This document shows, in pieces, positions 8,172 to 16,330 of a DNA stretch of 37,700 bases. Each line of letters opens with the position of its first letter. Within the stretch, counting starts at the first letter, position 1. The DNA lies in assembly GCA_012735465.1 (NCBI GenBank), contig JAAYHJ010000020.1:1-37700 (forward strand). The letters run 5' to 3'. Source of the stretch: Clostridiaceae bacterium. Its GTDB lineage: Bacteria > Bacillota > Clostridia > SK-Y3. Both the position numbers and the translations under genes were made by a program. A model generated the notes under the pieces. That model searched no databases, was not told the DNA's origin, and worked only from the letters and a program-made list of their open reading frames with translations.

Positions 8172-9389
8172 TCAAGTTGCAGTTTTCCTCGTTGCAATAT
8201 CTACCCAAACTGCAAGAAGCAATATGAGACCTTTTACTATGTACTGCCATGTAACACCCAGGTTCATCAGGCTCATTCCATTATCCAGGCTTGCCATAAC
8301 CAAGGCACCAATAATACATCCTACAATAGTACCTTCTCCACCCAGGGTACTTGTTCCACCAATAACGGCTGATGCAATTGCATCCAACTCCATGTTCGCA
8401 CCTGCTGATCCTGTGGCAGCATTTAATCTTGCAGTATATACAATACCGGCAACTGTTGCCAATACTGACATGAGTATGAATACCAACATATTTACTCTTC
8501 TGATATTAATACCTGACAACCTTGCTGCTTCTTTGTTTCCTCCAATAGCATAAACATATCTTCCAAATGTCGTTTTTTCAGCAATCACTGTAAATATTAT
8601 GATAATAGCCATTAATAAGAGTACTGCATAAGGTATACCCATATAGGTTATCATGATTGACATAACTAAGCCAATTACAATCAGCCCGCCAATTATCTTG
8701 GCAATCTGTAAATTCATAGGCAATACTTCAAATCCGTATTTAATTCTTGACTTCCTTTTATTTATTTCAAAGATAACGTAAGCTATCATAAAGATTAAAC
8801 CAATCAATGCAGTTGTATCATGGAAAGGAAGATTAGTCAGTTTTGGAAGATAGCCCTGACCAATTGCCTTAAAGCTATCGTTCATAGGTGAAACAGTTTT
8901 TCCTCCTGTTACACCCAAAACTCCTCCGCGGTACATTAAAAGACCGGCCAGTGTAACAATGAATGCAGGAACCTGCCTGTATGCAACCCAGAAGCCCTGC
9001 CATATACCTATTAATATACCCACTCCAAGGGCAATTAATATCGTAGGTATGGTACCAAAATGATGCTTTGTCATAAGCACCGCACAAATTGCCCCTGTAA
9101 AACCTACGACTGAACCAACTGATAAGTCTATATGTCCTGCCACAAGAACTAATACCATACCACATGCCAATATTGCAATACTAGCACTCTGAAGAAAGAG
9201 ATTCGAGAGGTTCCTGGGAGATATAAATATACCCTTGGTTAAAAACTGGAAAATTATCCATATTCCCAGTAATGCAATAACCATAGTATATTGTCTTATG
9301 TTATTCCTAATAGTATTTCTTAATATATCCTTTAAAGATGATGTACTAGCTATCTTAACATTGGTGTTCAAATTAACATTCTTTTCCAT
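8172..9389 (-). CDS. xylH: Xylose ABC transporter permease XylH
   Basis: 405 residues from ATG at 9389, chosen because GGAGG lies 8 nt upstream (an earlier ATG at 9410 lies inside xylG and lacks this spacing). It is a polytopic membrane protein with about ten hydrophobic helices after a ~40-residue cytoplasmic N-terminus. Motifs typical of the ribose/xylose permease family (BPD_transp_2) are visible: GHIDLSVGSVVGF and, near the C-terminus, GGTSTLGGEGTIVG. It forms the membrane channel driven by XylG. Its start codon is one base beyond the xylG stop, so translation is probably coupled. Permeases of this family also carry ribose, arabinose or galactose; xylose is inferred from the homologous XylF in the same cluster and from xylA/xylB nearby. 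Confidence 0.93.
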   Translation of the reverse strand: MEKNVNLNTNVKIASTSSLKDILRNTIRNNIRQYTMVIALLGIWIIFQFLTKGIFISPRNLSNLFLQSASIAILACGMVLVLVAGHIDLSVGSVVGFTGAICAVLMTKHHFGTIPTILIALGVGILIGIWQGFWVAYRQVPAFIVTLAGLLMYRGGVLGVTGGKTVSPMNDSFKAIGQGYLPKLTNLPFHDTTALIGLIFMIAYVIFEINKRKSRIKYGFEVLPMNLQIAKIIGGLIVIGLVMSIMITYMGIPYAVLLLMAIIIIFTVIAEKTTFGRYVYAIGGNKEAARLSGINIRRVNMLVFILMSVLATVAGIVYTARLNAATGSAGANMELDAIASAVIGGTSTLGGEGTIVGCIIGALVMASLDNGMSLMNLGVTWQYIVKGLILLLAVWVDIATRKTAT

Positions 9390-9390
9390 A

Positions 9391-10908
9391 TTATCTGCCT
9401 CCAGTTGCATATTGCATTATTTTTTCCTGTGTTGCTTCCCTAGAGGAAATTTCTCCGGTTATTCTTCCTCTATTCATTATAATAATCCTATCGCTCATAC
9501 CTAATATCTCCGGTAGCTCAGAAGATATCATGATAATACCTACCCCTTCTGCGGCTAGATCATTCATAATACAATAAATCTCATATTTTGCTCCTACATC
9601 TATACCCCTGGTAGGTTCATCAAGAATTAGGATCTTTGGTTTAGTCATTAACCATTTTGCCATAACAACCTTCTGTTGATTTCCACCACTTAAATTAACC
9701 ACTTTCTGCTCAACTGAAGGAGTTTTTATCCTAAGGCTGGAAACATAATGGTTGGTATGCCTGATTACTTCATTGTCGTTGACGAAACCTGATTTTGAAA
9801 CCCTGTCCAAGCTGGCCAGCGTTACATTGTTTTTAACGTCCTGTTTCAAAACCAATCCATACCGTTTTCTATCTTCCGATAAATAACTGATACCATATTT
9901 TATGGCATCCTTTGGTTCCTTAATGGTTATGGGTTTACCTTCCAAAACAATATCTCCGCTTACATTCACTCCATAACTGCCAAATATGCTCATGAACAAC
10001 TCTGTTCTTCCGGCACCCATTAGCCCTGCAACACCTAATATTTCACCTTTTCTGACATTAAAGCTAACACTGTCTATGAGCTTTTTATCCGGAATTTCCG
10101 GATTGTAGACCGTCCAGTTTTTCACCCGAAGAATTACATCACCCGGCTTATTAGTCTTTTTAGGGAACCTTTGCGTCAGCTCCCTACCTACCATTCGGGT
10201 AATTACTATGTCTTCATTTATGTCATTCTTGTCATCTGTGCTTATTGTCTTACCGTCCCGTAGGATAGTAATACTGTCGGCAATCTCAAATACTTCTTCC
10301 AGCTTATGAGATATGTAAATACATGTAACTCCCTTGGCTTTTAATTCTCTTAATATTTGGAATAAATTCTCCGTTTCCGCCTCAGTCAGAGACGATGACG
10401 GTTCATCCAATATCAACAATTCTGCCCTTTTTGAAATAGCTTTTGCTATTTCAACAAGCTGTTGCTGTCCAACTCCCAAGTTTACGATCTTCGTCGCAGG
10501 ATTGACATCAAGACGTACTTCTTTTAATATCTTCTCCGCCTCTGAATACGTCTTTTCCCAGTTGATAAAATTATTTTTTGCAAATTCATTTCCAAGAAAT
10601 ATGTTTTCGGCAACACTCATCTGCTTAACCAGTGCAAGTTCCTGGTAAATTATTGCTACTCCTGCTCTTTCGCTGTCCTTAATGCCATAAAAGGTTTGAA
10701 GCTTTCCATTAATATAAATCTCTCCACTATATGTACCTGCCGGGTATACACCACTTAAAACTTTCATTAATGTGGATTTTCCTGCCCCGTTTTCACCGCA
10801 TAAGGCATGAATTTCGCCTCTTTTAACCTTAAATGTTACATTATCCAATGCTTTGACGCCTGGAAATTCTTTTGTAATATTTTTCATTTCTAAAATGTAG
10901 TCACTCAC
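9391..10908 (-). CDS. xylG: Xylose ABC transporter ATP-binding protein XylG
   Basis: 505 residues with two fused ABC ATPase domains, the arrangement of monosaccharide importers (XylG, RbsA, MglA). The first half has Walker A GENGAGKST (about 38-46) and Walker B LLILDEPSSSL. The second has a degenerate Walker A (GLMGAGRTE), signature LSGGNQQKVVMAKW and Walker B ILILDEPTRGID, the usual asymmetry. The start is GTG at 10908: an in-frame TGA directly precedes it and GGGGTG lies about 6 nt upstream; an overlapping ATG at 10912 is in another frame and stops after three codons. It powers uptake through XylH. It is transcribed from the promoter module at 11105-11224 through a leader of about 280 nt. 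Confidence 0.93.
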   Translation of the reverse strand: MSDYILEMKNITKEFPGVKALDNVTFKVKRGEIHALCGENGAGKSTLMKVLSGVYPAGTYSGEIYINGKLQTFYGIKDSERAGVAIIYQELALVKQMSVAENIFLGNEFAKNNFINWEKTYSEAEKILKEVRLDVNPATKIVNLGVGQQQLVEIAKAISKRAELLILDEPSSSLTEAETENLFQILRELKAKGVTCIYISHKLEEVFEIADSITILRDGKTISTDDKNDINEDIVITRMVGRELTQRFPKKTNKPGDVILRVKNWTVYNPEIPDKKLIDSVSFNVRKGEILGVAGLMGAGRTELFMSIFGSYGVNVSGDIVLEGKPITIKEPKDAIKYGISYLSEDRKRYGLVLKQDVKNNVTLASLDRVSKSGFVNDNEVIRHTNHYVSSLRIKTPSVEQKVVNLSGGNQQKVVMAKWLMTKPKILILDEPTRGIDVGAKYEIYCIMNDLAAEGVGIIMISSELPEILGMSDRIIIMNRGRITGEISSREATQEKIMQYATGGR

Positions 10909-10927
10909 TCATAGCACCCCGCCCTTA

Positions 10928-10957
10928 AAAGCTTTAAAGTACGACCTCTAAAGCTTT
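10928..10957 (-). promoter_or_regulatory. Hairpin in the xylG leader
   Basis: Nine-base inverted repeat AAAGCTTTA/TAAAGCTTT, about 20-50 bases upstream of the xylG start and just before its ribosome binding site. It could mask or protect translation initiation. It lacks a T-tract and is therefore not a classical terminator. Confidence 0.5.
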
Positions 10958-10960
10958 CTT

Positions 10961-11056
10961 TTATTTTTTTAGCAAATATCTATCATTCGTCAACTGGTTC
11001 CCCAACCAGGATGTTATATGTATTGCACCCATTCTTAATTCATTTCTTACCTCCTT
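10961..11056 (-). other. xylG leader: orphan strong ribosome binding site, minimal ORF and 23-codon ORF
   Basis: A perfect AAGGAGG (11056-11050) stands 6 nt before ATG-AAT-TAA (11043-11035), a two-codon ORF. An overlapping 23-codon ORF (11032-10961) begins MGAIHITSW and contains a CTGGTT-GGGG-AACCAG hairpin (10994-11009). The AAGGAGG context, TCAAGGAGG, matches that of xylF. This may be a leader-peptide device or the remains of a deleted gene start. Neither ORF is claimed as a functional gene. Confidence 0.45.
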
Positions 11057-11104
11057 GACTTTTTTACTTCATAAATTTATAACCGTAAAATTAATAACAA
11101 TATT

Positions 11105-11224
11105 ATTTTACCATCAAGGAACATTAATTCTCACTAGAGTAGATTATGAATATTTGTCCATATTTAACACTTCCGTACTTCCTAACAAGCACGCTAGTAT
11201 AATTTTGATGTACAAAAAAGTCAA
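11105..11224 (-). promoter_or_regulatory. Conserved promoter/leader module, copy A (xylGH)
   Basis: The minus strand carries -35 TTGACT (11224-11219), a 17-bp spacer and -10 TATACT (11201-11196). A conserved core, GTGTTAAATATGGAC, lies 25 bp after the -10 box (11170-11156), then CTAGTGAGAA, then GATGGTAAAAT at the far end. The same layout recurs at 17461-17581 and 23268-23386. The core would lie in the transcribed leader, roughly +20 to +40, so it could be an operator or an RNA element. Confidence 0.8.
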
Positions 11225-11261
11225 TAATATAGTATTTTCGACTATTAAAATACACGTATGT

Positions 11262-11301
11262 CCATAAAAAAAGAGTCGATAAATCGACTCTTTTTTTATG
11301 G
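11262..11301 (-). terminator. Strong bidirectional terminator after the GH10 gene
   Basis: A perfect 19-bp inverted repeat, 11262-11280 and 11283-11301, with GAGTCGAT/ATCGACTC at the centre and runs of seven A and seven T in the arms. It lies about 50 bp beyond the GH10 stop and directly upstream of promoter module A, so it insulates xylGH from the xylanase gene. Confidence 0.9.
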
Positions 11302-11351
11302 GAATGTTTTAACCCATGTAAACAAAGATTCGAAACAGGTTTAACAGGATA

Positions 11352-14300
11352 TTATATATCGATATCAAATCCAGGATATAGTGATACAACATTGGACAAC
11401 GGATTCATAGCGGATGATTCTAAGTCCTCTCCATCCCATACATAAACCTTTAATACGTGTCCTGCTATATCTGCTGGCATCTTGAATCCTGCCTTGAGTG
11501 TTTCGGTTTCGCCTTTGGCAATTACCTTGGAGATGTAAGCTACATTGACCATTCTGTTATTTGCATCATAGAGGGCAACTATAGCAAGTACAGGTTCGTT
11601 GGCTGCATCGACATTCTGAACAGTAACATTAGCTGTAATTGACGCATAAGGAATCATCTTGTCAGGTGTAAAGGTCGTAGTTACAATATAGGTACCCGTC
11701 TTAACAACCTCGAAGGTTGTCGTTGCTATGGTGGAACCCTTACCTACAATAACTGTATAGGTACCTTCTTTTGCATTTTCTGGCAGCGCAAAGGTACTGC
11801 TATATTCAAGCCCTTTAACTACATCAAAATACAACAATGTATTGTCGGGAGCTATTACTTGTATGCTTACTTCTCCGATGGAGTTAATTCCTGATATTGT
11901 TACTTTTTCACCAGGTTTCTTTTCTTCAATTGGATCTATGCTAACAGGCGGTAATGCTTTAGGCAGCATTACTCCCAACTTGGCAGTGCTGTGGAAGTAA
12001 TCAAACATCACATCCATATCTTCACTGGTTCCGGAACCGTTGTTAGCATATATTCCTACCTTGACATTTTGGAAATTCAAAGTATAATCCGTTCCTACTT
12101 GTGTAAAGTTTTCTCCGTCAACCGAGTAGTATGCAGAATATACATTGCCGTTCTTAACTATTCTGAACCAAACGGTATTGTCTGGGCCTACAATGTCATT
12201 AGCAGTAATACTTGTTGCTGAAGGAGAACCATTTACTTCTCTCAACACTTGAATAATGGTTCTGGTACTACTTTGTGCTTCCCAATCCAGCTTCATATAA
12301 TTGTCCATATCCTGGAATACAATAATACCGCCCTGTTCATATGCTGCATCTGGTCTTGTTGTACATGTCAGCTTGGTTTCTATAGTCCAGTCTCCCGGTG
12401 CATCCTGAAGCAGTATATTCTTTGCATCGGTGGATGCTTGATAGAGGTCTCCCTGTCTTGAGCTTAATGTCATATAACCAGGATTTGCAGTAAGGCTCCA
12501 TAATGAAGGATCTTCATTAATCCAGGACCAAAGGGAGGTATCCAGTGTTGGCTTATCAAATTCATCATTTCCATTTGCATACTTCAGGAATTTTACAGTA
12601 TATACTGCTTTCCAATCATCTTTTCCAACTTCTACGGTTGCTTCTCCCGGTACTCCATCCGCCTGAGTAATGGTAACTGGTATATTGGGATCATTTAACA
12701 ATACGGATACCTGAGGTATCATTGTCATTCCTTCCGGAACAACTGCCCTATAGTTATAAGTATCCGGACTGAATCCTTCCAGCAGCAATCCATTGACTTT
12801 AAGTGCCTTCAGCTTCGTGTCCACCTTAAAGTTTATCGTATAGGTTGATACTTCGGTTCCTGCTGTAACCACAACCTTTGCCTGGCCTGGCACTTCCGTT
12901 GCCTGGGTTATTTCCACAGTAGCACCCGGGTCTTTAGCAACAGCCGTTACATTGGGCACTGAACCATAAGGAACCACAACATCATAGGTGAAAACATTCG
13001 GATCAAATCCGCTTATCAATCTACCATCAATATTCAAACTGTTTAACGTTGAAGCGATATCAAAGTATATAGTATATACAACCTGTTTGCTACCGTCACC
13101 TGATTTAACGGTAATAACGGCACTACCGGGAACTGCTGTAGCCTGTGTTATTGTAACCGTTGCATTGGGATCAGCAGCCGTTGCGCTAACCTGCGGCAAT
13201 GTACCTACCGAGACTGTTACATTATATTCATGGATTCCCGGGCTGAATCCTTCCAGTACCTGATCATTTATTTTAATTTCACTCAATGCCACTTCATTAT
13301 CCGTCAGGTCCTCAAGGGCATCCAGCAATTCTTCCTTTGCCTCAATTACATTGTTTACGCCATTCAAATCATAAATTCTTACCTCTAATATATCATTAGC
13401 TGCTTCCACAGCCTGGGCCAGCCTATCCCAGCTGTCGGATGTGTACTTATCCTTTTCGGACTCCTCAGGAACATTTTCCAAGGCCTTCTTCAGTTCAAAA
13501 CGAGCTGCACTTCCTATCATAGCATAGTAGGACATTTTTGCAGTATAGTTTGTATTTCCGGCACTGTCAGCTGCCATAAAGAAATGTGCACCTTTATTTG
13601 AATTAAATGTTTGAGAATCATTCAAACCATCATAGGCAAGGGTCTCAATTTTACCGCCATTTCCAACGCTGTTTTCCAACATGAAATCAAACTGATCTGC
13701 CATCCAGTCAGCCTGTGCTCTTTGGTATTCTTCCTTGTTTGCCCAGGATGCCTGCCATCCATCAGCTACCAAAGCCACATGGGCTTCAGGAGTACGTTGC
13801 CAGTTCTCCCATGTCCATTCCGGGTTCTTAGAACCGTTATCTAAGTAATATGGCAATGCCTTTGGATCGTAATTTTGATTGGGCACCAGGTCGCAGCGTA
13901 CATCCGATTCAGTCATCTGGATTAAGTCGCAGATTTCAGCAAACCTGTTGTATGTGTCCTTAAACACCTCAAGATCAAGGGATGTTGCATTTCTGTTTTG
14001 CATACCAATAGCAAAGGTTGTGCCGTCTTCCTTCATCTTTTCATAGATGGGCCTGAGCATTGTGATGGTAGCAGTAACCTTTGGTTCATAAGGCTTATCT
14101 GCATCATGGAAATCATTGTAAACAAGTATCCAATTAAGGTCATACTGTTTGTTATACTTTGAAGCTGACTCAAATGCCTGTCTGATATATACGCTTTCTG
14201 CCAGGAGCCTTTCATCCCCCGTCAAATCCGGTCTCTTAAAGATTCGGCCCCAATTGCTGAGCTGATAATCACTTTCATTGCGGATGTATCCGGTGAAGCA

Positions 14301-14936
14301 GTCAACCGCCTCATTAACCACATCCCATGCATAAATTACATCCTTATAAGGAGCAAATCTTTCAAATACTTGTTTAATATATGAATCTATTCTATCCAAC
14401 ATAACATCGGGGCTTGCCCAGCCATTGGATCTTGAGAATCCGTCACGGAAAAATTCTTCAGGGGTCATGTTATGCCAGAGCAAGGTATGGCACTTAACTT
14501 TAACCTGATCTTCAGGAGCCCTGGTTTCATTGAGTGCCCTTACAGTTCTTAAAAAGTTTTCCTGAGATGTTGTATCTGAAAGTACAACCGTCCTGTTGGC
14601 CTTGTCAATTGCTGCTTCTCTTTCTTCAGGTGAATCATAGGTGGCATTTACAGCAGCATTGTATGCCTGGGCCGAAGCGTTGGCATTAAACAGATACTGG
14701 GGTTTAAATTCGTTCGATGGAGCCCAGCTATTATAATGGTGTTTAGCTATCTGGTTCCCAACTCCGGTTCCGGTATAGGTATTCATGCTATGGAATATTC
14801 CAAACTTAAAGTAGTTTCTAAAAGTCTTATAAAGAGAAGGGAGCTCGGGTTGAAAGTCAGCAAATACCACCGGCTGTATAAAGAGCGCCGTCAACATTGT
14901 AACAACTAAGCAGATAGCTGCTAGTTTCTTTCTCAT
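11352..14936 (-). CDS. Large secreted modular GH10 endo-xylanase
   Basis: 1194 residues. ATG at 14936 is chosen for AAGGAGG about 7 nt upstream; the upstream in-frame start lacks one. Approximate domains: signal peptide 1-26; GH10 barrel 35-485 with HTLLWH, acid/base Glu209 in WDVVNEA and nucleophile Glu343 in MTESDV; a helical spacer 490-545; three tandem cadherin-like beta-sandwich repeats 545-785, each with a GF(S/D)P turn; a DUF1349-type concanavalin-like domain 790-985; an Ig-like domain 995-1078 also present in the GH3 enzyme; and the C-terminal domain 1082-1190 shared with the GH3 and large GH43 enzymes. It should cleave xylan backbones outside the cell. The barrel departs from typical GH10 (MTESDV for ITELDV). 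It follows the non-catalytic protein at 15102-16112 and ends at a strong terminator, so it may share the xylF transcript. Confidence 0.92.
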   Translation of the reverse strand: MRKKLAAICLVVTMLTALFIQPVVFADFQPELPSLYKTFRNYFKFGIFHSMNTYTGTGVGNQIAKHHYNSWAPSNEFKPQYLFNANASAQAYNAAVNATYDSPEEREAAIDKANRTVVLSDTTSQENFLRTVRALNETRAPEDQVKVKCHTLLWHNMTPEEFFRDGFSRSNGWASPDVMLDRIDSYIKQVFERFAPYKDVIYAWDVVNEAVDCFTGYIRNESDYQLSNWGRIFKRPDLTGDERLLAESVYIRQAFESASKYNKQYDLNWILVYNDFHDADKPYEPKVTATITMLRPIYEKMKEDGTTFAIGMQNRNATSLDLEVFKDTYNRFAEICDLIQMTESDVRCDLVPNQNYDPKALPYYLDNGSKNPEWTWENWQRTPEAHVALVADGWQASWANKEEYQRAQADWMADQFDFMLENSVGNGGKIETLAYDGLNDSQTFNSNKGAHFFMAADSAGNTNYTAKMSYYAMIGSAARFELKKALENVPEESEKDKYTSDSWDRLAQAVEAANDILEVRIYDLNGVNNVIEAKEELLDALEDLTDNEVALSEIKINDQVLEGFSPGIHEYNVTVSVGTLPQVSATAADPNATVTITQATAVPGSAVITVKSGDGSKQVVYTIYFDIASTLNSLNIDGRLISGFDPNVFTYDVVVPYGSVPNVTAVAKDPGATVEITQATEVPGQAKVVVTAGTEVSTYTINFKVDTKLKALKVNGLLLEGFSPDTYNYRAVVPEGMTMIPQVSVLLNDPNIPVTITQADGVPGEATVEVGKDDWKAVYTVKFLKYANGNDEFDKPTLDTSLWSWINEDPSLWSLTANPGYMTLSSRQGDLYQASTDAKNILLQDAPGDWTIETKLTCTTRPDAAYEQGGIIVFQDMDNYMKLDWEAQSSTRTIIQVLREVNGSPSATSITANDIVGPDNTVWFRIVKNGNVYSAYYSVDGENFTQVGTDYTLNFQNVKVGIYANNGSGTSEDMDVMFDYFHSTAKLGVMLPKALPPVSIDPIEEKKPGEKVTISGINSIGEVSIQVIAPDNTLLYFDVVKGLEYSSTFALPENAKEGTYTVIVGKGSTIATTTFEVVKTGTYIVTTTFTPDKMIPYASITANVTVQNVDAANEPVLAIVALYDANNRMVNVAYISKVIAKGETETLKAGFKMPADIAGHVLKVYVWDGEDLESSAMNPLSNVVSLYPGFDIDI

Positions 14937-15003
14937 TATTACTCCTCCTTTATACGGTAAAGTTATAAGCAAATTGTTCTCGGTCCTCAGGGAACAAGGA
15001 AGG

Positions 15004-15050
15004 AGATGAAAGGTAATGGTGGTTAAAGTATACCCATCATTACCTCATCT
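15004..15050. repeat. Inverted repeat between the non-catalytic protein and GH10 genes
   Basis: AGATGA/TCATCT and GGTAATG/CATTACC arms with a two-base bulge. The plus strand has a T-rich tail but the minus strand, where the genes lie, does not. It is more likely a transcript-processing or stabilising structure, or a weak plus-strand terminator, than a terminator for the upstream gene. Confidence 0.55.
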
Positions 15051-15101
15051 TTTTATTCACTTTTTTACTTTTGTTTAATTTAATTAGTTATATTATTTTA
15101 A

Positions 15102-16112
15102 TTATTTTATAGTTACTTTCTCTGCAAGCGGTACCGGTGCATATGTCAAATCACTAAATGAATCCAGTACAAATACATTTACTACATAGGAATCATCAGA
15201 AGGATCCACATTGAAGAATGCAGTAAATTTTTCTCCTTCTGTTATGTCCCACTCCGTTGCCATAATACCGATTGGCGTATCTCCCTTCATCAGCTGGAAT
15301 AATACAACTTCATTACCATCATGGGTGGGTACACCTTCTGTGGGAATAACTCTTGCAGAGGCCTTAATACCACCAACGGTTGCTTCCAGTGCATCAGCTT
15401 CAATTGTAAATGGATATGGTTCATCGGTAATTACTTGTATGTATTGACAATAGGTATCGATCATCGGTGACTCGTCCAGCGACGTGTTCTTGGTAGCCGT
15501 TACTCCGATATGCACGTTTTGCAAAGCAAGAGTAACAGTTCCTAATTGTCTAAATTGTTGTCCGTCCAGTGAGTAATAACCGGTATAGGTGTTTCCTTGG
15601 CGCACATACTTGTAATACACCGTCAGAGACGTCGCACCTGATGGTACCTCTACAACCTCTGAATACACATTTGTAACAGTACCGCCCGATTCATAAATCA
15701 TTTGGGCCTTAATGGGACCATTCCAGGTGGTGTATTCGACGTCAATCTTTATATAATTATCTGCGTCTTGCCATACGAGCAATGCTTGTTGCTGGTAGTT
15801 TGCAGATGGTATTACCGGATAGTAAACCTTTGATATTACTTCCCAGTCACCTTCTGCCTCTTGAATGAATATGTTTTCCCAACCGCTTCCTGATTCATAA
15901 ATATCATATACCTGAGTGGGTAAACGTAAACCTAATCCAGCTTCTACAGAATATGTTGCAGGATTTTCGTTTACTATTTTCCAAAATGGGTCTATAACGC
16001 CGGTCATAAAGTTTGAGCTTCTTGGCTTTGAAGCAGCCTGCACCGGCATAACAGCAAAAACACTCAAGCAAAGGCAAATAACTAATGTTATTGACAGGAT
16101 TTTCCTAAACAT
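15102..16112 (-). CDS. Secreted non-catalytic concanavalin-like (DUF1349-type) protein
   Basis: 336 residues. ATG at 16112 is preceded by AAAGGAGG at 7 nt; an earlier in-frame start lacks a ribosome binding site. A signal peptide (about 1-27, ending VQAA) precedes a domain at 35-230 resembling the DUF1349/beta-xylosidase C-terminal concanavalin-like fold. Diagnostic segments FWKIVNENP, LLVWQDADNYIKIDVEY and GYYSLDGQQF mirror IIVFQDMDNYMKLDWE and AYYSVDGENF in the GH10 protein. A ~100-residue Ig-like sandwich (235-336) ends the protein. No catalytic domain is present. It sits between xylF and the GH10 gene, probably co-transcribed. It may bind xylan or xylo-oligosaccharides at the surface; that role is inferred from the fold and context only. 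Confidence 0.8.
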   Translation of the reverse strand: MFRKILSITLVICLCLSVFAVMPVQAASKPRSSNFMTGVIDPFWKIVNENPATYSVEAGLGLRLPTQVYDIYESGSGWENIFIQEAEGDWEVISKVYYPVIPSANYQQQALLVWQDADNYIKIDVEYTTWNGPIKAQMIYESGGTVTNVYSEVVEVPSGATSLTVYYKYVRQGNTYTGYYSLDGQQFRQLGTVTLALQNVHIGVTATKNTSLDESPMIDTYCQYIQVITDEPYPFTIEADALEATVGGIKASARVIPTEGVPTHDGNEVVLFQLMKGDTPIGIMATEWDITEGEKFTAFFNVDPSDDSYVVNVFVLDSFSDLTYAPVPLAEKVTIK

Positions 16113-16200
16113 GTTTTTACCTCCTTTAACATTCTTTGTGGTAGATAACACAGTAGTAAAATTTTTTTAAAGGCTTGGGTATTATTTAAGTATATATGCC

Positions 16201-16263
16201 TTTACAGGCCCTAGAACAATTAATAGCAATATTGTGCTATTCTTATGCTTTAGGGTCTGTAAA
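16201..16263. repeat. Long cruciform between xylF and the next gene
   Basis: 13-base arms TTTACAGGCCCTA (16201-16213) and TAGGGTCTGTAAA (16251-16263), pairing with one G-U, enclose a second hairpin AATAGCA/TGCTATT (16222-16228, 16235-16241). No T-tract follows on the minus strand. Such structures behind binding-protein genes can stabilise the upstream mRNA; a short mobile or intergenic repeat is the alternative. Confidence 0.7.
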
Positions 16264-16269
16264 AACGTC

Positions 16270-16330
16270 CTTAGTTACCGTATACATTACTTATTTACTG
16301 TATAATACATAACTTAGTTACCGTATACAT
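16270..16330. repeat. Copy of the xylF 3' end just beyond its stop codon
   Basis: CTTAGTTACCGTATACAT occurs at 16313-16330, where it encodes the last residues and stop of XylF, and again at 16270-16287. A degenerate third unit (TTTACTGTATAATACAT) lies between. The downstream copy is out of frame with xylF. Confidence 0.85.

Noticed and set aside
11055-11267. Plus-strand small ORF with YEYLSIFNTS, similar to a plus-strand ORF at 23184-23429 (YEYLYIFNTS)
   Set aside because: The resemblance comes from the promoter module shared by both places. The third copy (near 17511-17555) has a stop codon in the same frame, so the conservation is at DNA level, not coding.
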